Shown here: positions 1-11,843 of the stretch, in pieces
Layout: each line of letters starts with the position of its first letter
Numbering within the stretch: the stretch's first letter is position 1
DNA from: Paragordius varius
Taxonomy: Eukaryota; Nematomorpha
Assembly (NCBI GenBank): GCA_964247055.1
Contig: OZ176056.1
Location: 2,232,001-2,296,000 of the forward strand
Direction: 5' to 3'
Length of the DNA stretch: 64,000 bases
Position numbers and translations under genes: made by a program
Notes under the pieces: model-generated
The model's input: the letters and a program-made list of their open reading frames with translations, nothing else
Database searches by the model: none
Told to the model about the DNA's origin: nothing

Positions 1-430
1 TACATGACTAGCTTAAAACAACAACAATAACAACTAATAGAATAACAATACCAATTTTGATTACCACAGGTATTTATCATGTTAAGAAATGTAGATTATT
101 AAATTTAATAAGGAATAATAACATAAATAATCTTAAAATACCTATTTTACTATTTATTAATTTATTAAAGATAAAACCCACAAAATAACAACAATATTTC
201 TAAATTGCTATAATATTATCAAAATTTAACATTACAAAATATCCATCAAATTAAAGCCTATGTTAATTCTCACGTCAATCCTCTTTCATATATTAATTTT
301 GTGGATCAGCATTTTACGCATTTGATGAACCATTTATGTTATTTGACTGGCAATAGAATTACTTAACATACATTAAAAATTTACTTAGTAACTCATTGAA
401 ATAACCCCCTCTACTAAAATATTTTTTTAA
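1..430. other. Gene-free A+T-rich sequence at window start
   Basis: No open frame of useful length, no splice-bounded exon and no clear repeat could be recognised here. It runs into the tandem array that begins near 430. Confidence 0.5.
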
Positions 431-1800
431 GGGGTAATATATATTTTAAACCCTTATTGAATTCACATAGTCCCATAGATTTTCTGAAATTTGGCTTCAA
501 AGGCATGCTGTATCAAGGCAGTTTTACGCGGGTAGCCTACCAGGGGCGAGACATGATTAATTCCATATGATCTTGCGGGATTTTCGAAAAATTGCCTCAA
601 AACCAAAAAGTCATTCTATGATGGGGCATTCAGGGAAAGGGCCTGATTAAAGGGTAATTTAATAAAAACGCTTTATTTAAATTTTGCCTTTTTACGGGTA
701 ATATTTCAAGCCCTTATTGAACTCATATGGCCTGATATGTTTTATAAAATTTGCCTCCAAAGTCACGCTGTAATATGGTGGCGCAGTTATAGGCTGGTAG
801 CCCCTTACCCAGGAGCCAATATAATAAAGGCGTTTGATAAAGGGTTTTTGCCTTAGTGGAATATCTGGACTCATTCAATTTCTTAACGTTTTTGGAAGAA
901 TTGCCTCAAAACTAAATAATAGTTCAATAGAGCATTATTTAGGGCTCAAAGGGCCTAATCAACGGCTAATTTAAAAAAACCGCTCGACTTAAATTTTTGC
1001 TTTATTGGTAATATTTCAGGCCCTTATTAAACTTTCATGGCCTGATAAGTTTTCTGAAAATTCTTAACAACGCAATTTCGACATGGGGGCGTAGTTGTAA
1101 GCGGGTAGCTCCCTACTCAGAGGCTGATACAAAAAAAGCCCTTGATTAAAATTTTTGCCTTTTTACAGAAAATAATTGGAATCATGATTGATTCCATATG
1201 CTCTCATTAGTTTTCGGAAAAATTGCCTCAAAACATAAATTTTTCTATGGTGGCATATTTTTCAGGGCGTGAAGGGCCTAATTAACGGTTAATTTTAAAA
1301 AACCCCACGGCATAAATTTTTGCCTTGTTACGGGTAATATTTTAAGCAGCTATTGAACTTATATGGCATGATAGGTTTTCTGAAATTTAGCCCCAAAGGC
1401 ACGCTATTTAGATAAAACGGGGCAGTTTTAACGGGTAACTTCCTACCCAGCAGTTATCATCAAGGAAACGCTTGACTAAAATTTTTGCCTTTTAACAGGG
1501 AATACGTGGAATCCTTATTGAATTTTTACGGTCTCATACCTTGGGCGAAAAATAGATTTAAAATATTATTTTTGTGGACTTTGTTTTTTAAGAAATGGCA
1601 TTTTAGGGGGGGAGCGGGTAAAAAGAGGGCCTAAATTTAAAAGGCGAGCCGACAATGTTCGGCGCAATCGAAAATATTTAAAAAAAATCATATTTGAAAT
1701 CAAATGGTCCAAGACATTCTCCGAAAAATTGTCTCAAAGACACGATTTTTTGGACTTTTTTTTCAAAAAAACCGTTTTTTACATGGGGCGGGCCCGAACT
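430..1800. repeat. Degenerate tandem array, about 155-base units paired into about 310-base units
   Basis: A block starting with a 'gggtaatat' motif and 'cccttattgaa' recurs at about 432, 697, 1006 and 1333. Between these lie weaker relatives starting near 540, 855, 1160 and 1495, with shared marks such as 'gcctcaaaac', 'gggcctaat' and 'gggtagc'. The pattern reads as a diverged monomer of about 155 bases organised as alternating pairs, like a small higher-order satellite block. Open frames inside it are chance frames of the repeat. The last 200 bases are more diverged. Confidence 0.7.
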
Positions 1801-1961
1801 GGGGACCTAATTACACTTAATGATTATATTTTTTCGATGTTTGGATTTGAATGGGTCTACCGGTTTTCCGGAAACAGATCACAAAGCCACCACTTTCCAT
1901 CTTTATAAATATATAGATTACCGTTTATTAACACTGGTAATGTTATGGCGTTGGTCTAATA

Positions 1962-2236
1962 CAGGGGTGTCAAACACGCGGCCAAAAATTGGAAATCCAT
2001 AGTTTTCAAATATATGCTAATAAAAGTCTAATTTAAATTGATATTTCTTTATAAATTTTTCCAAAGTCTATCCAATTAACAACTAGAAAAAAATGGTTAT
2101 ATTGCGTTAAATTTGCAGTCTTATGTTTGATAAATAATAAATTATTTAGAATGTCCATATACATTTGGAAAGCGGTCCGCCGTTTTTTTTTGAGTCAAAA
2201 ATACTCGCCCATATACATTTGTGTTTGACACCCCAG
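1962..2236. mobile_element. Short non-autonomous hAT-type element (MITE)
   Basis: The element begins with CAGGGGTGTCAAAC and ends with GTTTGACACCCCAG, inverted repeats with one mismatch. It carries the 'gcggcc' motif next to the terminus that is common in animal hAT elements. The eight bases on either side (gtctaata and gactagta) agree at six of eight positions, fitting an old 8-base target duplication. No coding capacity remains. A relative lies at 48440-48699. Confidence 0.7.
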
Positions 2237-2959
2237 GACTAGTAGAAATAAGGAACCTCTTAAATTTTTAAAACTTCAATAACAGAGGGATTTGATGTAT
2301 AATGGCTCTTTTATCAACTCAAAAAAGAGTATTACTGATAACCTGTTAATCAACCTTACAATAATTGTGAATCGATACCTATGTAAAAGAAAAAGTACAT
2401 CGATTATAATATCCATTTTTGCCAAGAAGAATACTAACATGGTAAATAAAGAATTTTATTTAATGTATAATCATTATTTGTTTAAAAAAGGTTATATAAC
2501 TATTATAGCCTCAATTTATGTAAATAATCAATATTTAGTGCACCAGAGCTTCAAATCCAGTAATGCTAAAATTTATATATTACGATAAAATTGAACAGGC
2601 AAAAAAAGGCAAATCTTTTTAAAACTTGATTTTTTATTTGTAACTCATCGTTTTGGATTGTAAAACAGGGTATTTTTTAATATTGTTCATTTATCCAATA
2701 TATAGTTAAAGTAGAGCAATGTTTGCAAACGCTGTCGAAAATATTTGCATTGACTGTAATGTATATTTTACTGTTATATAAAGTTATTTATTTATTTACA
2801 ATAATGATTGCCCAAGAGATTATATTTATTGGATATAAAGTCATAGAATAGCTTTATAAGTCATTGAAATATGTAAATCATACATGATTACAAATTGAAT
2901 CAAATAAAATATAGCTAGCATGTATAAATAAGAACTTAACATTAAAATTGTTACATTTA
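2237..2959. other. Gene-free stretch downstream of the Ig-like gene
   Basis: A 98-codon open frame on the plus strand (2292-2588) is present, but its composition is that of A+T-rich noncoding DNA and it has no recognisable motif or splice context. Otherwise I see nothing here except possible 3' untranslated sequence of the minus-strand gene. Confidence 0.4.
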
Positions 2960-5900
2960 TTACACAGTCATATAAAAAAATAAAGTGAATAATTGCATAT
3001 CTGTGTGTGTAATTCCAACTGGTCCCATAACAACTGTGGTTTTTATAAGCTTGAGAATGTCGGTAACAATCCACCCTTTCTTGATTCTTGTCGTATCTAA
3101 AAATCTAAAACCTAATATTCCCTAATCCTAATCCTACCCCTACATCTTAAACGCTTAACATGGAGCTTCTAATTACTTAATTAATTTTTATTTAATATTT
3201 TAACATAACATACCTTGCTTACCCACCAAAGATATTCTAAAATATGAAAAAGCAATATAAATATATACTAAATTAAGTTATATTAACAATCACAACAAAT
3301 TAAATTTTTATTAAGTAAAAAAATACCCTGATTCACTAAAAATATAGTAAATATATTCGATTATTTTTTGGCCTAAAATTTTGTCATATAAAATAATTAT
3401 AAAACATACCTGCAGTTTTCAGATCTTTCTACAACCACCAATATATAATAATTAATTTATATTTAAAAGCATTTACAATTGCAAGTCGATGCCTGCTATA
3501 GTAAAGCATAAATGAATAGAAATAACCTTTTCTTAAAATTATACGTGACTTCGACTTTGGTATACATATTATCAAAAAATTTCTTTTATTCCTATGGCTT
3601 AAATCATTTTCATAAGGTGCCAAATTTCGAAAAAATATCGAATGTCGTAAATGGATAAACTCATTAGCTTCATAGAATGCAAAAAATTTGAAAGACACTC
3701 ATTATGTAAACATTTTTAATAATAGATTGAAACAACAAAACTACTGAAAGAGGTAGAAATGCAGGCGTCAGCTTAAACTACCACCACATAAAATATATGT
3801 GGAAAGTGTGCCCAAAATAAATTTGTAAAAAAATAACTATGGATTTTATTTGAAAAAATTTGATTTATATATTACTTCTTGTTATGAATCCAACATGGGA
3901 ATCCAGAATTATGAGTTTGTGTGGAATATTTTGATTTAATTCGGACATATTGCTCAGTTCCTTACCAAGTGGGCTCATAATTTTTTTGGAAATCAACCAC
4001 ATGGGCGGAAAAACATTTTTAAGGTGTTTTTCGATGTCAGGACTTTGACATTTAGCATTGTCAACGAAGGTCACATTAACTAAAAAATAATCATGCATTT
4101 CATCAATTTATGTAACCAACAAATAATAAAAATAGATGGCTATGAGTGTTAACTCTTTATAAATGTAAAATTTACATGGGCGTATTAGCCATATACTCTC
4201 GAGTATTGTTTTCTTTGTTTCATCCAACAATAAATATCCTCCATAATCCTTTTCCCCGACAGTAAATGTCTTGGATACTTTGTCCTTGCCATTTTTAGTA
4301 ATGAAACCGCCCTTTTTATTGGTGAATTCTAACGTTATCTTTTCTTGCGGTAAGATCCACACAATTTCTAAACGTGTAATTACCCATTATAGTTATGCGT
4401 TAAAATTAAGTTTTTTCTTCATTAAATTTTAGATACTAACTTGTTGGTATAATGGTAAAGTTTTTAATTAACAAGCATGAGGTTGACTTCAAACTCTTGT
4501 GTGAATCATAATTAGGTTGTTGTATCGTCATAATATTTGTATTCTTATCTATCCCACTTTCTTGCAACTGCTTTTCGTTAAAACATTTGTCTGTATAGGT
4601 GGTTTCGATTAGCTGAAGTTGCGTGGTTCTTTGTACATCAGCATATATGTCAATGTTCCCTATGAGTATTAATTATATTATATATTATATATCCATATTT
4701 TCATTAATATCAAGATAAATTATTTATTGAATAAATATATTTGTAATGATTACTTTGGAGAAACACCTTAACAAACGTTTTTTCGTTCCAATGGGTTATG
4801 GTAAAATTTAGAGGATCCTTGATTATGGCACAATTATTCTCCAACTCAATTCCAATTATTTCATGATCTTCATCTGGACAAAAGTTTATATGACCTCCGT
4901 TTTGTAAATAAAGTTCTCGGGCTATAATTTATAGATTTTTATTACATAGAAATTAGTAGTTAAAAATTGGTAATACCAGACCAGTAAATTTATTTTACAT
5001 GAAAGATGAGGGTGAAAAGAATGCCCATTTTATCATTTTATCGTGTTTTGGTCTTAAGGTTTATGAAGCACTTAAATGATTACCTCGAAGGCAAAGGGAT
5101 ATCGTTAAAATTAAAGATTAAGGAATCATACATGTTTATTAAACGTAGCAGCTCTATTTTAATTTTAATAGGTTTAAAAAATTGAAAACAAATATTGAGT
5201 TTGAATCGAAAAGTAATGGATTTAAAAAGTATTAGTTTAAGTTTTGTCATAATGGGGGTGTTATATAGAAGATTCTATATCCCCATTGGGTATATAATAA
5301 AAATGAAACAATTTATAGTCTTTTTATTGCACTTTTCAAGTGGTAAGGTATCGATTATTAAATATTCCAAAGGCATCTCCTTACTTTTAGTTATCCAAAT
5401 TTCAAATACATAAGTTGTCCCACACGCTTCTATTTTGATTTCTGATTCTTTAGCAAATGTAAAGGTGTACATGTCATCTTTCCAAGATTTTAACGCACGA
5501 CTATTGATTGATTCAGGGCAACTGATACCAGGAATGTTTACTGTAAAAGTTTTCTCCATCGTGCTTTGCAAATATACTGGGACTAATAAACAAAAAAATC
5601 ACATATTTTGTTATGTATACAGTAGCGTATGCAGTGAAAGATTGTTAGTGCAAAATAATCTTAATGAACACAAAACAGGGGGATATTATGGTAGTGTAGA
5701 CAAAATCAGGGGACAATCTTGGTATATGTAAAAATGCGCATTTGGTTTTGTAAAATTGTGATGAAAAATTGTAAAAATATTAGTGAAACATTATTTCCCA
5801 GATTTCTTATAAAAAATATTAATTTTTGATTTGAATCATAGAAATGTATGATACAATTAGAAATTATAAAAGATCTTTTTAAAATTATTACTTGCTTTTC

Positions 5901-8900
5901 TCGATCTATTTAAAACTGAATAAGCGTGAGGTAAAAAATTAAAATATTTTTAAAATTTAGGGTTTTTTGTTAAAAATAAATTACATAAGTTTACTTGTTA
6001 AATGCATTGCTTATATTATTTGTTAACCTCTTATTAATTGCTAAACTTTTAGATTTCTTATTTTATAGTTTTCACAACATCTAATCTAGTAACGTTATCT
6101 AAATTTGATATATCCTGTAATACATTTCTAGAAGTTTGTTGAATATTTGGTATTGTGGCTTCCTTTTCCTCTAAGTATTCATAAACATTTAATAAATTTT
6201 CAATAAAAAACATCATAAATATTTCTCACAAAAATTTTATGTATTTTTTCAATACCAAATGTGCCGACCAAATGTCCTTAATTTTCATATATTAATTATC
6301 ATTCAGTCCTATTTATAAACAAATCCATAATATCCCCCTGTTTTGTGTTCATTAAGATTATTTTGCACTAACAATCTTTTACTGCATACGCTACTGTAAT
6401 AAAAAAATTTATTGTAAATTAATTAAATTAATAACAAACAGATGAGACTTATTTTGCATTTTAATAAACTTATAGGAAATGACCAAGATGTTTGACCATA
6501 AAAATATGTCATAGATTCATAAATAATTATGGCAAAGATATTAGATAAATGCGTTCATTATTTTTGAAATAAATTACACATCATACCTATTTTTTGAAAA
6601 TCTATCGTACATATACTCTCTCCGGTTGATGAGTTATATATGTAACCTTTGCCGAAATAATTTACATTTGTAATTGTTATTGAGCCATTTGCATCTAGGG
6701 CATTCAATTCATGGGGCTTGTCTTTGTCATCAATCATAGAAACTTTGGAGGTACGGTTTCCCATTATGATGTCATCTCGATATTTTAGTGGCTTAGAGCA
6801 TTGAACGGGACCAGTTGTCTTTGGATAAAGATGATAAGCTAGATTGTTTAAAATTTATTGTAGGATTTAATTTTATTATCACCTTTCGTGATTCTACCCG
6901 AAAGTATGATTGTAAGCTAATATTCCCATCTTTCAATTATTACCGCCTTATGGTGTGCTTGGTTAAATACAAATTGCAATAAAAATATATTATAGTTTAA
7001 AAATAAAATTAATCAATTATAAAATGCATTGTCCGCTAAAATGAGCGGATTCAAAAAACATGCAAAATGAGACGACTCGCTAAAATTATTTATATATGCT
7101 AGTTAAAATTGATTCGTATAAAAATTTTATTTACAAATTTATATTTGGAATATTATTAAGCGTTTTTTAATTTTGGGTAATTTGGAAGTATGTATCAAAC
7201 TTAATACCCTTAGGTAAGATTAAATACATTCTCTATATAGTCCGATGATGCTAAGTATCACTTCTGAGTTTCGATTAACAGATATTCCATGTTCAAGTTA
7301 ATTAAAATGCTTATTAAATTTATAAAGCGCGCACTGTTTTATTTTATGTATAAAGCGAACGATCTTTTAATCAAAATTCTGAGATCAGAGATATGTCAGC
7401 ATCGGATTATAATAAAAAAATTTTCTATGATGTAAATCGTGTTATACCGTTTCCATCATGAATCCTAAACAGTTAACTCCGAAATATATTTTAAAACAAA
7501 GTCTGCCTTTTTTGAAAAAAAATTATTTTGATGTGGTAATAATCTTAAATTAGGGTAAAATTTTTATCATTTAATTTTAGCCATTTTGTGTATTTGATGT
7601 ATGCTTACTCATTTTAGTTAGGCCTAAAATTTGAGCTTGTTAAGATGTTTTTATATATAACTTGTATTGTTTGGCCAAATAATGATATAATAACAAATTA
7701 TTTTAATGAATCAATTTAATTTAATGTGCTCTAATTTTCCCATTTTATGTGAAGCAATTACCACAAAAGAAGTGGAGATAACTTTTATAAATGACTATAA
7801 GACTCAAAACTCCATGTGCATCCTAATACAGTTTTCTATTATATTGTCAGTCATATATCAATGCGTATTTTGTGTTTAGTTGAGTTGAAAATTTCGAAAT
7901 AATAATTATACATGTTTGTTCTTACTTGTTTCATAATTAAATTGTGCCAAAGGATACGATGGTCCCATCAATGTGATTGCTCCATTTTCTTTTAGTAATG
8001 TATGATTCAATATCTCAACATGCAACACATTATCATTCATATTCTTAGTCAACTTATATGCTTTACGATCAATTTGCACATTTCCATGCTTAACTATTAT
8101 GGCACTTTCGTTAAGTGTTGCTATAAGAGGTTCCGGGAATCCTATGTCCACTTCAAATGCATTTCCGAATTCCCATGGATAATTTAAAGGTTCTATATAT
8201 ATATATATATATATAGTATAAAGATTATTGTTAACCCATGGGTAATACAGTAGCGTATGATATAAAACAAATTTTGTAAGTAATTTAAACCATTTGTTGT
8301 TTAATATCCATACGCTCCTGCTAAAAATAATATGAAGTGACCAACATGAATGTGTACAATATATATGGTAGGAATCGCGAAACCGTCAGGTAAAAATTCT
8401 CAAATTTTTGAGTTATTACCCATTTTTGGGAAATTGCAAAAGTTTTTAAATTAAAGAACTTCGGCCTTTTAAAATAGAACCAAGACTACGGCGTAATCAT
8501 AAGTTATTATTAACTATGAGAAGCCGTCAGGGAAAATGATTACATTGACATCAGTTTCATCTGATATTAAACGAAAAAAATTAATTTGAGAGTCTTAGAC
8601 CATACAAAAGCGAAATGATCAAATCCAAATCAGATGATGAACCATATTACACTCAACGGCATCAGACATTACATGTAACACAAGAACAACCAATGGACGT
8701 CTACGTGCAATGGGAAACCCCAGTAAACTCAATAAATGGGTGGCACACAATCTGTGAAATGTTAATTTCAAAATCAAAAACCGACTTGTGAAAGCTTGCT
8801 TCATTATAAAGAGAAATCATGTTTTCATTGATTTGCGCGGGTGATCATTAGCTAAACCAAATTGCCTTAGCAAAACCATGCTTTATGTCGGAGGAGACCA

Positions 8901-9894
8901 GAGCGGTTTGCCTTTAAAACTTATGAAGCACGGTCAAATCGTTGATATATAATTCTATTGCTAACAACTAATAAAGTTTAACCATGTATTCATTAATCAA
9001 AAAATGACCGTAATGTTCCAAAAAGGACATCCAAATTAATATTGCCACATAATGCTCCGTCTCATACAACAAAAACCCATTAGAGTTACCTAGAAAATGC
9101 TTTGATAGAAAATTCTTTCGCATCCGCTCTACTCTCTTAATCCGGCACCCTTTTATCAATGTGTCATACGCTCTCAGAGTTCCACTTTAATAACTTTCGA
9201 TGACGTTGAAAAAAGTCAATATATTCTGGTCTAGCGATTCTATATAACGTGCGAGATGGGTGAAATATGTGGAAAATGGACAATAATTCGAATTAAAGAA
9301 AAAATCGCTTACCCTCAAATTTTAGTGGCTTTAAAGCAATTGGTAAAGATTATGACATGACACCTGGTAAAACCAATTTGTTCCCTAAATAAAGCCTAAT
9401 AACTTAAACTATACACCTCCAATAACTTTTTCAAATTTGTAAAACCACAAAAGGTAGCAAAGACTCCAGATTAGCAACCCAAACCATATCTCGGTTATCA
9501 ATCTTAAATTATTAGTTTATTAAAACTAACCTGTAATCCACATCTCATAAACTATTTGTTGGTTTTTCTGTTTACACACGTAAGTCCCTGAGTTAGATTG
9601 ATTTCGCCGTATATGCAATTTCTTGTTTTCGAATCGAATGTCTTCTGTCAGATTAATATTAATTGGTTGATCGCAGCTCAAATTGTAAAAACCGTTTTCG
9701 TCAACCTGAGTGCTGATAAAATATTTGTTCCAGCTACTATTAACATTATTGAGGGAAGGAACGTTTTTGTAGCCTTCAGTTTGTTTTTGACCAGATTGTG
9801 TGAAAATCAGTTCTATTCTTGCTAAAACAATAAGAGCAATTAGATTAGTAAAAATATTTTGGACAAAACTCCGACCAAACATAATAAATAACAT
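2960..9894 (-). CDS. Immunoglobulin-like secreted or cell-surface protein, about ten exons
   Basis: Exons on the minus strand (high to low): 9894-9531, 8192-7926, 6838-6587, 5582-5385, 4921-4754, 4659-4441, 4367-4197, 4079-3876, 3667-3527, and a tentative last exon 3075-2960 ending in TAA. All junctions are GT-AG and all introns are in phase 1, as expected of extracellular modular proteins. Exon 1 starts with a hydrophobic signal-like segment (FTNLIALIVLA), then an Ig-like domain with Cys (NLSCDQ) and the F-strand motif SGTYVCKQ, ending YEMWITG. Exon 4 ends with a similar GTTYVFEIWITK, so it looks like a repeat of the same module. Exons 3, 5 and 6 carry paired cysteines; exons 2 and 7 lack them. 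Several NxS/T sites are present. I see no convincing transmembrane helix, so it may be secreted, or a membrane exon was missed. Product identity is unknown beyond 'Ig-like'. Exons 9 and 10 are the least certain. Confidence 0.65.
5620..6396. mobile_element. Tc1/mariner-type non-autonomous element, 777 bases, with inverted repeats over 70 bases
   Basis: The arm from 5620 (cagtagcgtatgcagt) to about 5693 is found inverted at about 6324-6396 with essentially one mismatch. TA dinucleotides flank both ends, as a Tc1/mariner TA target duplication would leave. It lies wholly in the intron between exons 3 and 4 of the Ig-like gene. No transposase frame is seen inside. The near-identity of the arms suggests a fairly recent insertion. 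A shorter relative with the same terminal motif lies at 8248-8320. Confidence 0.75.
8248..8320. mobile_element. Short relative of the 'cagtagcgtatg' TA-flanked element
   Basis: The left end reads cagtagcgtatg and the right end catacgctcctgct, an imperfect inverted pair matching the termini of the 777-base element at 5620-6396. It lies next to a (TA)n run in the first intron of the Ig-like gene. Confidence 0.45.
8600..9260 (+). pseudogene. Decayed mariner-like transposase fragment
   Basis: In the plus-strand frames one can read SHPLYSLNPAP near 9117-9150, which resembles the HPPYSPDLAP block of mariner transposases. Upstream is PHNAPSH near 9040, resembling the DNAPSH/DNAPAH block with the catalytic aspartate position reading Asn. 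Further upstream near 8890-8950 is GGDQSGLPLKLMKHGQIVD, resembling the WWDxxGxxxxELL block. The pieces are in different frames with stops, so it is dead. It lies in intron 1 of the Ig-like gene, on the opposite strand. Family assignment rests on these motifs only. Confidence 0.5.
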
Positions 9895-10324
9895 TATATT
9901 TTAGAAAATTAAAAAAAATGGTGTTTTTTAACTTTCTTGTAATATATACGGTGTCTCTAACCAGCACTGCATAATCTTATTGGTTCACGTGTTGTAATAT
10001 CATTTGACCACATGTAAAAGAGTTATTGTAATTGCAATCAATATACCTTCTATTATTAAATATTTTAATTCTATAAAAAATAAAAATCTTAAATGATTAT
10101 TAAAAAATAAATGTTTACATAGATCTTTATGACGATCCTATACATAAATAATAAATTTAAATGACTTTAAAAGTTTTTATCACCAAAAAAACAGCAAAAA
10201 GCGGCAAGACATGGATTTTCCCAAAAAATATAATCCTATTAGATAATAAATGGTCATTTGTTATAAAAATATAACGGTTTAAGGCTTAAGGCATGTTTTA
10301 TGCGACCAGTTATATTTTCCCTAT
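9895..10324. other. Upstream region of the Ig-like gene
   Basis: A+T-rich sequence between the Ig-like start codon (9894, minus) and the hAT remains. It probably holds the promoter and 5' untranslated sequence of that gene. I see no distinct motif. Confidence 0.35.
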
Positions 10325-11843
10325 ACCAGGGGTGGCCAAACGGTTGACCGCGGTTGACTTTCGTGACCGATTGAATTTTTTTAAAAAAATAAATATTTTT
10401 GCATATTTACACAAAATTATAATTTATGTTGTGATTAAAAAAATTAACATGCTATCAAAAATTTACATAACTAATTTAATATTTTATTAATTAATATATA
10501 TTTATCATATGTATTTTATTACAAGTTTCAAATTTGTAATTTCCTTAGAGTTTATATTAACAAGCTGGTAAAATTATATTTTAGTATGAATTCAAGCCTG
10601 AAAAATGTAAAATATATCGTTGTACAATAAATGTAAAGAAAATGACTGCAATTAATATGATATATATACCAATCCACCGTGGCACAGTCTAAAATGCAAA
10701 TGTCAAAAACACTTTACTAGGCTTGTGATGAACTATAAAAATTTTATTCAGATATTCGCAAATCAAATCAAGCTAACTATTGAAAGTGCAGTTAAATGCC
10801 CAGAACCTCTGCTAAATACAGCGAAAATCGAAAAAATTCCATATAATTGCAACTTACAAGCTAACATAATAAATAAAACAACAAATCTAGGGAATTAAAG
10901 CTTATGCAGTGCTGTTTTCAAAAGAAGAATATCCCGATCAAGAAAAACAATTATGCGGAAAAATGATGATCTTAATCAGAATCTTACCGAAATATAATAC
11001 TTATAATTGATTACTTAATGCGCAATTATGCGTTTTTATTCGCGACATGTCACTTACAGAGTTATTGGCTGTCATACATCTGCTTACAATCTACCGATTT
11101 AAAAGCTTATATCCATAACAACCGACCAAGATCTAGCGGTGATTAAAGGAAATAATGAGTTTTTGTGGCTTTGCGAATTTCATTATAATTTATTAGATTT
11201 CATAGATTATCATCGCATAATACATATGAGTGTTTTATGTTCCAAATTATTAAAAATAAGTACATAACGGAAGTATACTTCGAAATCGTGCCGCTGGTTT
11301 CAATTGTTAAAAGAGTAAGATATTGAACATGGTGTATTTTTCCATACAGATGTAAGATGGTTAAGTCGTGTCGCATTTTTAGTAAGATTCAGACAACTTT
11401 TGCCATAAATTCAGCCTTTTTATGATAGAATTGCCATTTACAATTAAAGGATAAATTGCTTTTTGATCTTTTGCGATATCTCAGAAAATTCGCACAAATT
11501 TTTTATTACAAGGGAAAACTATAACAATTATAGGTATGATCATTATTTTTTAATAGTTTAAGGAAAAGCTAGCAATGTTTGCACGATTTCTATAACATTT
11601 TACTAATCTGACAATCCAAAAACAAAAATCTTACTTAAGCAAAATATTTCGTTGTAATCGCGCTTCTTATCAATGATTTTAAGAAGAGATCTTCATCAAT
11701 AAAATTATTGCCATTTTTTATCATGTCCGTTGATAATATTGATATGAAATGTATAGCGAAAAAACTCAACCGTTTTCTTGACATTAAAAATTTACGAGAT
11801 TTTAAGGCAGAAATTATTAGTATTTGCTACATTAGCCTTAAAT
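10325..11843 (+). pseudogene. Decayed hAT-type transposon remnant (older host of the next insertion)
   Basis: The sequence starts with caggggtggccaaacggttg followed by accgcgg, typical of hAT termini. Near 11345 the frame reads DVRWLSR followed by VRFRQL, matching the conserved DVRWLSRG...L.RF block of ZBED/GTF2IRD2-type hAT transposases. Stops and frame changes break the coding region. A 70-codon frame at 11708 is part of this relic. The matching right terminus was not found; sequence beyond 13688 may continue it, because the insertion at 11844-13679 separates the two. Confidence 0.55.

Noticed and set aside
692-874. 60-codon minus-strand open frame inside the tandem array
   Set aside because: It is a frame of the repeat unit, shared by neighbouring units only in broken form, with no protein-like composition.
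2292-2588. 98-codon plus-strand frame as a possible small gene
   Set aside because: Ile/Asn/Lys/Tyr-rich composition as expected of A+T-rich noncoding DNA, no motif and no splice context.
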